Shown here: positions 52,359-61,419 of the stretch, one piece after another
Position numbering within the stretch: position 1 is the first letter of the stretch
How the letters are laid out: each line of letters starts with the position of its first letter
Assembly: GCA_041398705.1 (NCBI GenBank)
Contig: JAWKUI010000003.1
Span: 186,001 to 250,000 of the forward strand
Direction: 5' to 3'
DNA from: NORP259 sp041398705
GTDB taxonomy: Bacteria > Planctomycetota > UBA1135 > GCA-002686595
DNA: 64,000 nucleotides
The notes under the pieces: generated by a model
What the model saw: the letters and a program-made list of their open reading frames with translations, nothing else
What the model was told of the DNA's origin: nothing
The model's database searches: none
Program-made: the position numbers and the translations under genes

Positions 52359-53828
52359 TCAGCGCCCTTCCATCTCGACTAGTTCCGGATCGAGTTTGTC
52401 GAGGGCGGGACAGAACTCGACGACGTAGTCGTACGCGAGGGTTTTGCCCCCGTCGAAGCTGACCTGCGCGCGATAACAGCGACCGGGTTGCACGACCAGG
52501 CCGCCGGGGCGGAAGGCGACACAGGGCAATCCGCCGAAGCCGCCGCCTTCGATGTCCTTGTAGTCCAGGGGTAGGGCTTCGCCGATCGCCTGGTGGTAGT
52601 GGTCGAGTTCGAAGATGTGCACCACGATCGACTCCTTGTCCGCCGGCATCTTGCCCTTGATCACCTGGATGCTCCAGGCGTGGCGCGGGCCGAACATATC
52701 CACCGGGGTGTAGCCGCGCGGCGGATACAGGACCGCTTCCATGGACTTCACGCCGGGACCGCTCGAGTCCATCGACCACATGGCAGCCCACTGCCCCTTT
52801 GAACCGAACCCCGTGCGTTGCATCGCCGGGTTGAGGCACCAGCGCCGGTGCCCGATCCGATCGATGTTGCTGGCATCCGAGTCGTCCATGTACATGTCCA
52901 CCGAGCCGCGCAGGCCCCCCGAAGCCAGGTTGCTGTTGCTGGTGCCCTGGTATCCCCGGCGGTAGGCCTCCTCGTCCATGCCTTCGGGTTTGGCGGGCGT
53001 ATGGTCGAGTCGGCCGATGCGGTGCAGCAGTTCACCGGCCGCGTCGCACAGGTCGTTCCATTCGGGCACGAGCACCAGATCGCGCCAGGGCAGGCCGCAG
53101 AGGGCGCGATAGGTCTTGAGGCGCGCCAATTCGCCTTGGCGCGCCGCCGACTGCAGATCGGAGGGGTCGACGGGCGCGGGCAGGGCTGCGGCGGACCATT
53201 CCTTGTACAGGTCGGCAAAGGGCGTGGGGAAGGCGATGTTGCCATCCAACTCCGCCAAGCGACCCTCGACCCAGACCCGCTTGCTGATCGTCTTGCCCTT
53301 GACCTCGATCTTGGCATTGCCGTCGAGCCGCCCGGCTTTGTACTTGGCCGTGCGCTTCCAATCCTCCGCGGGCCGCATCTCGATGAACTTGCCGTTGAGC
53401 TCACCGGCCCGGTACTCGGCCACCAGGATCGAATCGCCGTTTTCGTCGAAGGCTTCGAGGCGCCCGTCGAGCTTGTCCTTCACAAACCGGGCCCGTTGCA
53501 CCAACCTGCCCCCGGCGTACTGCTCGTAGGAACCCTGGCGCAGGCCGCGGGCGAAGTGCGAGATGCTCACCGGCTGGCCGGTCGCGTCGAACTCGGTGCT
53601 TTCCCCGTGCAGGTTGTCCGCCAGATAGTGGGCGCGTTGCTCGATGGAACCATCCTCGCGGAACCGTTCGTACAGCCCCGCCTTGCGCCCCTCGGCATCG
53701 ATTTCGAACCGTTCGTGCAGGGCTCCGCCGGTGTAGTGGGTTTCCCGGACCTCGGCCTGCACGGCTATGGGCGGGCACCAGGCGCCCAGGAGTAGCAGGG
53801 CGAGACAGGCGAAGGACACGGGTTGCAT
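52359..53828 (-). CDS. Exported MORN-like repeat protein with CAP/SCP-type domain
   Basis: A 489-residue secreted protein. After the signal peptide (ending AVQA) there are MORN/YwqK-like repeats (YTGGALHERFEIDAEGRKAG, EDGSIEQRAHYLADNLHG, LDGRLEAFDENGDS) to about residue 190. The second half resembles the CAP superfamily seen in planctomycetes, with SDASNIDRIGHRRWCLNPAM and a later IFELDHYHQAIGE, and could be an Ig- or lectin-like binding domain instead. Start ATG 53828 has TAAGGT 6 bases upstream, and GGAG overlapping. No clear catalytic role. Confidence 0.6.
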   Translation of the reverse strand: MQPVSFACLALLLLGAWCPPIAVQAEVRETHYTGGALHERFEIDAEGRKAGLYERFREDGSIEQRAHYLADNLHGESTEFDATGQPVSISHFARGLRQGSYEQYAGGRLVQRARFVKDKLDGRLEAFDENGDSILVAEYRAGELNGKFIEMRPAEDWKRTAKYKAGRLDGNAKIEVKGKTISKRVWVEGRLAELDGNIAFPTPFADLYKEWSAAALPAPVDPSDLQSAARQGELARLKTYRALCGLPWRDLVLVPEWNDLCDAAGELLHRIGRLDHTPAKPEGMDEEAYRRGYQGTSNSNLASGGLRGSVDMYMDDSDASNIDRIGHRRWCLNPAMQRTGFGSKGQWAAMWSMDSSGPGVKSMEAVLYPPRGYTPVDMFGPRHAWSIQVIKGKMPADKESIVVHIFELDHYHQAIGEALPLDYKDIEGGGFGGLPCVAFRPGGLVVQPGRCYRAQVSFDGGKTLAYDYVVEFCPALDKLDPELVEMEGR

Positions 53829-53921
53829 GGCTCCACCTTAGCACGGGTGCGGGGGGCTCGGGTCCCGGCCTGCCTGGTTTGCCCGCCGGGTCGCCCGCGC
53901 CCTATGATCTGGGCCCCGGCC

Positions 53922-54446
53922 ATGTACGAACTCATCCTGAACGAAGCGCACTACACCCGCATCCTCGATCAGGAACTGCCCAAGGCCCGGCGGTTCCTGT
54001 GGATCGCCACCGCCGACATCAAGGACGTGCACGTCGAAGGCCCCCGCGGGCGTTACATCCCGTTGTTGTCGGTGCTTGAGGATCTGGTGCGCGCCGGGGT
54101 CGAGATCCGGTTGATGCATGCCAAGGAGCCGGGCCCGGCGTTCCGCGAGGACTTCGACCGTTTTCCCGGCCTGCTCGACTCGGAGCGTTTCGAACGGCTC
54201 CTTTGTCCGCGCCTGCACATGAAAGCCGTGATCGTCGACGGCCGGCACGCCTACATCGGCTCCGCCAACCTCACGGGCGCCGGCATCGGAGCCAAATCGC
54301 CGAACAAGCGCAACCTGGAAGCGGGCATCTGGACCGATGACCCAGAACTGATCGAGCCCCTCATGGAGGAGCTCGATCGTCTCTACCTCGGCCGCCACTG
54401 CCAGTCCTGCGGCCGCCGCGAACATTGCCCGGATCCCATCGCGTGA
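53922..54446 (+). CDS. Phospholipase D-like protein with one HKD motif
   Basis: A 174-residue protein with a single HKD motif, HMKAVIVDGRHAYIGSANLTG, near residue 96. Single-motif members such as Nuc act as homodimers, so this may be a dimeric phosphodiesterase or nuclease. The C terminus has CQSCGRREHC, a possible metal-binding cluster. ATG 53904 (MIWAPAM) is an alternative start six codons earlier; ATG 53922 keeps the TATGAT box (53903-53908) upstream. There is no signal peptide. Confidence 0.75.
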   Translation: MYELILNEAHYTRILDQELPKARRFLWIATADIKDVHVEGPRGRYIPLLSVLEDLVRAGVEIRLMHAKEPGPAFREDFDRFPGLLDSERFERLLCPRLHMKAVIVDGRHAYIGSANLTGAGIGAKSPNKRNLEAGIWTDDPELIEPLMEELDRLYLGRHCQSCGRREHCPDPIA

Positions 54447-54459
54447 TCCGGGGCTGGCG

Positions 54460-55956
54460 CTAGAACGTGTAGCTCAACGCGGTCGAAGCATTCGAGTGAC
54501 CCACGCCCGCCGGCGTATCGCGGAACCATCCCTGGAAGTGCAGGGTCGTACCCGTGGAAATCGTGGGGACCGTGTTCAAACCCGTTTGCAGCGGCACGTC
54601 GAAGCCCGAGCCGTTGGCTCCGAAAACGCGCACCAGCACGCCGGAGGAGTTGAACATGCCCAGAGATTGCTGGGCGCCGGTGCCCACGTTGTAGCGGGCG
54701 ATCTCGTTGCCCGAACTGGTGCCCAGGCAGAGCATGCCTTGGCCCAGCGGAACCGTCGGTGCGGGGTTGGCGGCGGTGCCGACCAGCAAGTACCCCAACT
54801 CCCCGGCGGGGCCGCCGAGCACATCGAGGTGCAGGCCGGAACCGGCCAAGGTGGGGGCTGCCGTCAAGGTAGCAATGCCACCGGTCGAGTTCGTGAAGCC
54901 GCCGGTGCAAAACGGCGTGCCGAGGTCCCAATGGGGAGTCAGCAGGACGATGCCCGACTGCCCGGTCGCGCTGTTGTTTGCGAAAGCGGCGATTTGGCGT
55001 TGATCGTTGATCTTGCCCGTCACCAGGGTGCCGAGGGCCCAAGGGCCACTCGCCGGATCCAGCAGCGCGTTGATCCCGTAGTCACCAATGCCTTCGAGGT
55101 GAACGACGCCTACCGTGTTCTGGAAGCGGGTCAAGTCGCCAAAGGCGTTGATCGAACCGGCGGCGTTGTTGGGACCACAGGTGCCGTAGACTTCCCAGCC
55201 GATGCCGTCGGTGTACCGCGCGGCTTGGTAGACGCAGTTGCCGCTCGTGGCGAGTACGGCGTAACCAGCCACCTGCCCGGACGCATTGATGTACCCACCG
55301 AGCGCGTTGGAGTAGCTACCGGCGGGCACGCCCAGATCCAGCAACACCATGGTGTTGAGATCGAGCCGCGCGCCGCCCACGTGGTAACACGCCACCTGCC
55401 GCGCATCGTTGACGTCGCTCGGGTCGAAAGCGCCGGTGGGGCTCAAGTCGAGGATGCCACCGGGGGCGGTGAACAGCACCCCCTTGCGGAACGTGCTGCC
55501 GTTGGACGTACCGACCACATCGCCCAGGTTGTTGATGCCAAGGGCGATGCTGCCCACATCGCCGGGCAGTTTCCCGAGTTCCTGGATGGTGTAGGAGCCA
55601 GAGGAGGTAGGGGTCCAGATCGCGGCGATCGCACCGAATCCCGGCTCGGCGTAGGTCGTGCTCGAAACCGAACCGACGATCTGGCCAAGGTCGTTGATCG
55701 AAGTCGCCATGCTGCTGACGCGGCCCGGAGGCAGCGGCAACCAAAGCGGGCTTTGGCCGGGGGCCATGACCCAGGCCCGCTGGTTGGCCGGCGCCAGGGA
55801 ATCGGTCCCGACGACTTGACCAAGGTTGTTCACATCGGCGGGGCCGTGGCCGGTGCCGAGGAACTCGACCGTGTAAGAGGGGGGGGATTGCCACGCCAGG
55901 ACGGCGGGCGGGACGAGCAGGGTGGCCAGGGCCACCAGGGTGTGTTGGATCTTCAT
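54460..55956 (-). CDS. Exported HAF-repeat protein with shared C-terminal domain
   Basis: A 498-residue secreted protein. The signal peptide ends VLAWQ. The body has at least seven HAF-type repeats with the DVNNLGQVVG signature (also SINDLGQIVG, GINNLGDVVG, DVNDARQVAC, KINDQRQIAA), a fold seen in extracellular proteins. The last 150 or so residues, from FCTGGFTNSTG to SNASTALSYTF, are the C-terminal domain shared with three other exported proteins. ATG 55956 follows an inverted repeat at 55967-56001 that could be an operator. Function unknown. Confidence 0.75.
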   Translation of the reverse strand: MKIQHTLVALATLLVPPAVLAWQSPPSYTVEFLGTGHGPADVNNLGQVVGTDSLAPANQRAWVMAPGQSPLWLPLPPGRVSSMATSINDLGQIVGSVSSTTYAEPGFGAIAAIWTPTSSGSYTIQELGKLPGDVGSIALGINNLGDVVGTSNGSTFRKGVLFTAPGGILDLSPTGAFDPSDVNDARQVACYHVGGARLDLNTMVLLDLGVPAGSYSNALGGYINASGQVAGYAVLATSGNCVYQAARYTDGIGWEVYGTCGPNNAAGSINAFGDLTRFQNTVGVVHLEGIGDYGINALLDPASGPWALGTLVTGKINDQRQIAAFANNSATGQSGIVLLTPHWDLGTPFCTGGFTNSTGGIATLTAAPTLAGSGLHLDVLGGPAGELGYLLVGTAANPAPTVPLGQGMLCLGTSSGNEIARYNVGTGAQQSLGMFNSSGVLVRVFGANGSGFDVPLQTGLNTVPTISTGTTLHFQGWFRDTPAGVGHSNASTALSYTF

Positions 55957-55966
55957 GGCCGCAACA

Positions 55967-56001
55967 GGACCGGAACGGGGGAACATGTTTCCGTCCGGTC
56001 C
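55967..56001. promoter_or_regulatory. Inverted repeat upstream of the HAF-repeat gene
   Basis: GGACCGGAACGG pairs imperfectly with CCGTCCGGTCC around an AT-containing centre with GGAACATGTTTCC. It lies 11 bases before the ATG at 55956 and could be a regulator binding site or 5' leader hairpin. Confidence 0.35.
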
Positions 56002-56236
56002 AAGGCACGCAAGATCAGCAAACCGTATGCCGATCGCGGGGGATTTGCCGTGGGACTCATTGCGTTGGTTTGGCGGTACAAACTCCGGATTGCGAATCCA
56101 AAGGGTGGAATGCGGAGGGGGGTGATCGTGGCGGCTGGTAGTCCATGCTCAGCAGCGCTTGGCCCTTGACCTTTCCCCTGGACCCAGCACTCCGATTCGG
56201 ACCGCTGGGAACTCTCACCCACGAGGGAAGCGTTAG

Positions 56237-56343
56237 TGGAATAACGTTACATACCGAAGCAGGTTCATGTTGTCACGTTTTTCGCGCGAGGCGCGAATAA
56301 ACGTGACAACATGAACTCGCTTCGGTATGTAACTGTTATTCCA
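56237..56343. repeat. Long palindrome, copy E (variant subfamily)
   Basis: The arms of about 50 bp pair across 56237-56287 and 56292-56343 with a GAGG loop and about four isolated mismatches or one-base bulges. The end motif is GTTACATACCGAAGC, as in copy B, while the inner TTGTCACGTTTTTCGC resembles copies A, C and D, linking the two subfamilies. The outer TGGAATAA/TTATTCCA is private to this site. It lies 55 bases past the stop of the 56398 gene, between two minus-strand genes. Confidence 0.93.
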
Positions 56344-56397
56344 ATTCGAGTCTTGTTCAAGGCTTGGCACAGGAGAAACTGGACAAGCCCACCCAGC

Positions 56398-58192
56398 TCA
56401 CTGGAATTGAATCTCCACGGCGTTGGTCAAGTTCGACGTGGAGGCGGGGATGTGGTCCCGATACCAGTTCTGGAAGCACCAGGTCTGGCCAGCCAGGATC
56501 GAAACCGGTGCCGTGGGGGTGGGGATGTCGTGGAAGTCGACGCGCTTGGTCCACGCTCCGTTCGCGGGCACGATGCGCACTTGATCGATGCGGTTGAACC
56601 GCCCGATCGCACCTCCCAGGCAAAGGTCCCCTTGACTGCCGCCGACCGACGGCACGAAACCCTGGGTCGGGGATGCCAGGAACATCGACAGGTGCCCCGG
56701 AGGCAGTTGTGCCAAGCACAGGTTTAGGTTCTCTTCGCCTGCCAATGTTTGCCCGATCGCCCAGAGCTGGCCCGCTTGGCCAGTCGAGTTGATCTGCGCC
56801 GGATCGCAGTACCGCGTACCGACTCCGCTGCCGGGCACGTACTGCACCAAGGTCGTCGTCTCGCCGGTATTGCGAGCGACCATGACCCGTCCTTGCACAT
56901 CACCCAGCACGTCATCCCGCACGACTTCGGTGATGAACGGCCCGGGATCCTCGTTCAGGGTTTCCCGCTGCCAGAGCACGTTGCCCTGGTTGTCGAAGAG
57001 CAGGTCCAAACCCGACGGCGAAGTGCCGTACCGGTGTCCGGTCACGAACAGGTCCCCGGAGGCGGTCACATCCAACGCGGTTCCCGCGGAAATGCCGTTG
57101 CCCAGCGGTTCCTTGTGGTTCCAGAGGGGCAGACCGGTGGGGGAGTAACTCCAAACGGACAACACCCGGTCCGCAACGCCCAAACTTTCCCCTTCGTACC
57201 CGGCAACATAGACCTGCTGCGCTGCATCAACGGTCAGTTGCACTCCCTGCGTAGCGAGCGGGCTGTCCGCCACCACCGAGTAGAGCTGGGACCCGCCGGG
57301 GCTGTAACACGCCAGCCGGAATCCGGTCCAACCATCGTGGAACCATTCCGAACCGAAGGAGCCATTCACCATGGCATAGATCCGGCCTTGGCTGTCGATC
57401 GCTCCGTCTTCGATGTGGTCGCCCCAGTAGGTCCCGCAGCACAAGGTGGCGTAGCCATCGCTGGCCAGGGACTGGTGCCAGGACAAGGCCCCACCGGCGT
57501 CATAGCGGGTGATTGTGCCCACGAAGAGGGAGCCACCGAAGTACCAGTCATCGCGGCCGAATACGACGATCTCATCCGAAGGTCCTACGGCCACTTCGGT
57601 GGGCGCGCTGACAACGAGCCCCGCATTGCTGAAGATCGCATTGCCCTGCGCATCGAACTTGTAGAGCCCGATGCGCGGATAGGTGCCCACATTGACGCAA
57701 CCGATGGCGATCGGTTGGCCCTGGGAATCGAGCACCAGATGGTTGGTGATCCCGGTGGCGTACACCGGGTGCAGGATGGTGCGTTCCCAGAGGATCGTGC
57801 CATCGGGGCCGGAACTTGATCAGGCCCGCGTTCGGTGTCTCGCTGTACACCATGTACAGATTGCCCGCCGCATCCACCGCGCCATCGTTGTCCCCCGCGG
57901 TCCAGATGTTGGGCACGGCGATGGTCAGCGCGCGGGAGAACTCCCATTCTTTGACGCCTTCGTGGGAGTACTTCACTGCGGCTACCATGCGGTTTCCACC
58001 GAGCGCATCGTGGGCGACCATCAGACTAATCACGCCTCCATCGGGAGTCTCCAGCAGCCGCTTGGCGCTCTGCTTGGGTGCAACCGGCCCGTCGTAGGCT
58101 TCGGACCAGGCTTGCTCCATCTGCGCACCAAAGGCCGGAACACAGCACAGGGAGAGGGCGGCGATTCCAAAGCGGAGGGTTGAGGCGTTCAT
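56398..58192 (-). CDS. Exported beta-propeller-like protein with shared C-terminal domain, apparent frameshift near 57810
   Basis: The signal peptide and first 130 or so residues (ATG 58192, ending near AGLIKF) are in one frame and the remaining 460 residues in another. Removing one base from the CCGG at 57809-57812 joins them as AGLIKFGPDGTILWERTI, which restores the repeat pattern (GPDGTILWE, DAQGNAIFS, DAGGALSWH), so a one-base insertion, genomic or from assembly, is very likely. The body resembles SBBP/beta-propeller repeat proteins. The C-terminal 140 residues (YCDPAQINSTG to SNLTNAVEIQFQ) are the shared exported domain. The stop is near palindrome E. Confidence 0.75.
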
Positions 58193-58284
58193 TCAGGGCT
58201 CCTTTGCAATGAATCGGCAGGGAAACCCGATCATCGTCGAATCCAGGGATCCGTCAAGGGTTGCCCCGAGATCGCGCACCATTG

Positions 58285-59254
58285 TCAAGAACCCGTGCCC
58301 TTCAGGGCGAGCAGGACCACCAGGGTGTTGTAGACAAAATGCAGTACCATGCCCGGGTACAGACTGCCGGAACGCACCCGAAGGAACCCGAGGAGCATGC
58401 CAAGGGTCAGGTGAAAGGGCGTCGCCACTGTGACCCCGTGGGCCAGCGTGAATAGCACTGCTGTCACGACCGTGCCCGATCGCGTACCCCACATGCGCAT
58501 AGGCGCCCCTGAATCAACCCCGGAAAGCGAGCTCCTCGAAAATGGCGGGCATGAGCGCCAGGACAAAGAGCACCAGCCCGGTGCCGAGATTGGCGTGCAG
58601 CTCCTCTAGGTAGGTGGGGCGGCCATCCGGATTGAGCCATGCGTCGGGAATCCACCAAGCGAGGAACGCTACGGCTGCGGCGGTCCAGAGGGCTTGTAGA
58701 TAGTAGCGCCTACCGGTCTTGCGCAGCCCCTCGAAGGAGATGCTCGGACTGAGCAAACACTCGAGCACGACCCCCGCCGCGCCGGCGAGGCTCGCGAGCG
58801 GAATCATCAGGTCCTGGCTCTGGCCGGAGTACGCCAGCAGCACGTAGAGGTGCGGGCCAAAAAACGCGAGCGCGAGCAGGATCAGCTCGGCGATCACGCG
58901 GGTGTGCTCGCGGCGCTGCACCCGGTAGTCGGCGAGTTGGAAATCGGTGACTTCCACGGGCGGGAGGGGCTTCGGGCCTCGAGGCTCGGAAACCGGAACG
59001 ACCGGGAGCTGCGGTTCGGTGCGCGCACGCGCGGTGGGCAGCGGGCGGCTGGGACCCGTGAGGGCCAATGGCGGGGTCTCTTCGCCCCCGGGCACCTGAA
59101 CCCATTCGCCGCAGACGCAGCGCAGGCGGAACCCGGCCATACGCTCATCCACGGTCCAGCCCTGTGCGCAGGATTCGCAGCGGCACTGAACCGCGGTGCG
59201 CGGATCCGGCGGGGCGTGCGCGGGCCACGGCAGAGAGCGCTCGGGATCGCTCAA
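58285..59254 (-). pseudogene. CPBP family intramembrane protease gene with two apparent frameshifts
   Basis: The N-terminal 246 residues (ATG 59254) contain a soluble part with CXXC-like pairs (CRCESCAQGW, LRCVCGEW) that may bind zinc, then membrane helices up to EELAFRG, the CPBP glutamate motif, after which a stop appears. The missing middle LIQGRL is in a second frame and the rest (MRMWGTRSG, AHGVTVATPFHL, MVLHFVYNTL with catalytic-type His residues) in a third. One missing base near 58518-58521 and one near 58500 would restore a complete CPBP protein. Either the gene is decaying or the assembly lost two bases. The start overlaps the gene upstream (ATGA). Confidence 0.75.
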
Positions 59255-60162
59255 GGGGCTTTCACTTCGGGCTGTAGAGAGAAGGCGAGTTTGGTGGCGC
59301 GCCGGTGGCCATCGAGCTTGATTTCGATGGACTGCTCCGGTTCGAGCAATCGCGCCAATTCGACTTGCGCCTGCGAAAGGACCTCGTTGTCCTCAGCGCG
59401 GACCTGCAGCCAGACGGCGCGGCCTTCACCCGCAGCGGCGAGCGCGGCTCGCTCGGCGAGGGAGGTCGAGGTGCGTTCCTTTTCCGCCAGGTCCTGGGGT
59501 GAGGTGGGGAAGCCGGGCCCGCGGGTCACCTGGGCGCGGTAGCCGCCGAAGCGGGAGGTGACCTCCACGTTCAGGACCTGCGCAAACGCACCTGGTTCGA
59601 GTTGGATCGACGCCGAATCGGCGGCCAGCAGGCGATCGATGAGACCCGAGCGCCAGGTCAGCAGGCCTCCCACCGCCAAGGCGAGCAGGCAGAGGAATAC
59701 CAGTTGGGCGCGGGGGATGGACTTCAGACCCGTGAGGGTTTCCGATCCCGCGGCGCCCGCCCCCTGTGTATCGCGGGGTCGCCGGGGTCGGCGGCGGCTC
59801 AGCACGGCGATCTTGCCCTCCTGCACCGCGAACAAGGACTCCACGATCTCCTTGGAGTAGGTTTCGGTGCAGCGCAGCGAGGACTCGGGTTCCGGATCCG
59901 CTGCGGCGGTGTCGAGCACGCCTTGCAGCGCCTCGATCAATTGGCCCGAGGATTCGGTGTTCAGCCGTCCCGCCTGCACGGGGGCACCGTCGAACAGCAG
60001 CGAAAACCGGCCTCCGCGCACTTCGAGGTCCGGCCGCACGAGCTGCAATGCGGCCAGTTGCTTCACCGCCTCTTCGAGGTCCTCCCGGCGTTCGATCCGT
60101 CCCTCCAGCACCCCGCCGAAGGTCACCGATTCGACCGGCCCCAATTCGGTATCCGGTTGCAT
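59251..60162 (-). CDS. Single-pass membrane protein of unknown function
   Basis: A 303-residue protein with an N-terminal soluble region of about 155 residues, one transmembrane helix (about 163-182, AQLVFLCLLALAVGGLLTW) and a C-terminal region that would be extracytoplasmic. No family was recognised. The N-terminal part has an acidic, Leu-rich stretch (RREDLEEAVKQLAALQLVRP). It is coupled at both ends: its ATG overlaps the stop of the upstream GYF_2-like gene by one base and its stop overlaps the CPBP start. The group looks like one operon. Confidence 0.6.
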   Translation of the reverse strand: MQPDTELGPVESVTFGGVLEGRIERREDLEEAVKQLAALQLVRPDLEVRGGRFSLLFDGAPVQAGRLNTESSGQLIEALQGVLDTAAADPEPESSLRCTETYSKEIVESLFAVQEGKIAVLSRRRPRRPRDTQGAGAAGSETLTGLKSIPRAQLVFLCLLALAVGGLLTWRSGLIDRLLAADSASIQLEPGAFAQVLNVEVTSRFGGYRAQVTRGPGFPTSPQDLAEKERTSTSLAERAALAAAGEGRAVWLQVRAEDNEVLSQAQVELARLLEPEQSIEIKLDGHRRATKLAFSLQPEVKAP

Positions 60163-60701
60163 CAACCCTCCTCGGCCAGGCTTTCCTGGAGGCCGGGCAC
60201 CGCTTCGAGGAAGCGCCAGTCGCCGAGCCCCTCGTGCCAAACGAGCGAACGCGCGTGCACGTCACCCAAGGAATACGCCGAAACGAAATCCTCCCACGGA
60301 ATCGGGCCGACCTCCTCGTCGCTGTCTTCCTCCGGTGCGTAGAACCACTTGAGATTGCGGAAGTGACTGCCCGTGGCGGCTCGCAGGCGGGCCGGCGGGG
60401 TGGGGGCGGTGTCGATGCCAAGTGCCGCGTCGTGGGCGCCGAGTCGGCGGTCCTGTTCTTTCAGCTTCTGATCCACAGCCGCGCGGTCCAGGTCCTGGCG
60501 TTCGCGGATGCGATCCAACTTGCGGTCCTGTCGCTCGCGGCGGGCTTGTTCGACCGTCAGGTCCGGCATCACGAACAACGCGAACAGGGGCAGGCAGCCG
60601 AACAGAAAACCGCCGATGCCCCAGCCGATCGGATTGCGGCCGCGGATGCCGGCGACAATACCGGTCAGTACGCCGAAGAGGGCCAGGATGATGAATCCCA
60701 C
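60162..60701 (-). CDS. Membrane protein with C-terminal GYF_2/DUF4339 domain
   Basis: About 179 residues with two hydrophobic segments near the N terminus (VGFIILALFGVLTGIVAGI and GWGIGGFLFGCLPLFALFV), a charged helical stretch (RRERQDRKLDRIRERQDLDR) and a C-terminal GYF_2-like domain ending IPWEDFVSAYSLGDVHARS and LVWHEGLGDWRFLEAVPGL. The start is uncertain: GTG 60701 is chosen because the frame upstream overlaps the DUF2752 gene and looks like shadow sequence. It lies between the DUF2752 and 59251 genes with almost no spacing. Confidence 0.6.
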   Translation of the reverse strand: MGFIILALFGVLTGIVAGIRGRNPIGWGIGGFLFGCLPLFALFVMPDLTVEQARRERQDRKLDRIRERQDLDRAAVDQKLKEQDRRLGAHDAALGIDTAPTPPARLRAATGSHFRNLKWFYAPEEDSDEEVGPIPWEDFVSAYSLGDVHARSLVWHEGLGDWRFLEAVPGLQESLAEEG

Positions 60702-60723
60702 AGAGAAATCGAGTGCTAGAGGG

Positions 60724-61113
60724 TCATTGACGAAGCCACCAACCAACGGCGACCGTGAGCAGAAGCGCCACGCGCGATAGACCCAGCCACCGGCGGACCG
60801 GGTCGGGCACGCGGTTGCGCCAGGCCGTGAAGGCGTACAGTAGGCACCAGAACGCAAGGGCCAGGGCCATGGCGATGCCGCCGATGTGCACCCGGGCCGC
60901 TGCCCCCAATTGCCCGTGCAGCGCCAGGCCGGTGGCACGCGTCAGCCCACAGCTCGGGCAGGCGTGTTCGCTGAACAGGCCGCGCAGCAGGCACTCCGGG
61001 CCGTGCACTCCGCCGATAGCCGCGCTGTGGGCGTCCACCTGCAGGAAAAGTCCCGCCAGGATCAACCCGACGAGCAGAGTCAGGTGCAGCAAGCTGGAGC
61101 GGCGGATGGACAT
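60724..61113 (-). CDS. DUF2752 membrane protein
   Basis: A 129-residue protein with three hydrophobic segments and the DUF2752 signature ACPSCGLTRA followed by GQLGAAARVHIGGIAMAL. This family is widespread in bacteria, including Bacteroidetes and planctomycetes, and has no established role. It heads a tight minus-strand run with the GYF_2-like, 59251 and CPBP genes. The ATG at 61113 is preceded by 300 bases without other genes. Confidence 0.85.
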   Translation of the reverse strand: MSIRRSSLLHLTLLVGLILAGLFLQVDAHSAAIGGVHGPECLLRGLFSEHACPSCGLTRATGLALHGQLGAAARVHIGGIAMALALAFWCLLYAFTAWRNRVPDPVRRWLGLSRVALLLTVAVGWWLRQ

Positions 61114-61419
61114 GTTGGGCTATGCACGCGCCTACGTGGGCGCGGCTCGCGCATTCAACAAAAGGGAAGCAGGGAGCAAAAAACGGGCAGTCGGCCCCGG
61201 GAGGCCAGCGTGGGAGGCAGTCTACGGGGGCGCTGGCAAGGTGGCAACCGGTGGAGGCGGCGGCCCCGGAGCCGTTGCACGGTACGCCGGAGTGTCCCCG
61301 ATGGCCAAGAATCGCGCGGATCGAGTACTCGGACGTCTGCCGTCCGAAGCGGACGACTCTGCCACCAAGTTTCTGCTTCCCTTATCGCATCCGAGAGCTC
61401 GCGAGGCGGGGCGTTCGGC
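61114..61419. other. 306-bp intergenic stretch
   Basis: No gene, RNA or palindrome-family copy is evident. A 6-bp inverted repeat CGGACG/CGTCCG with loop TCTGC is at 61330-61346. The stretch lies upstream of the DUF2752 operon and probably holds its promoter. Confidence 0.35.
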
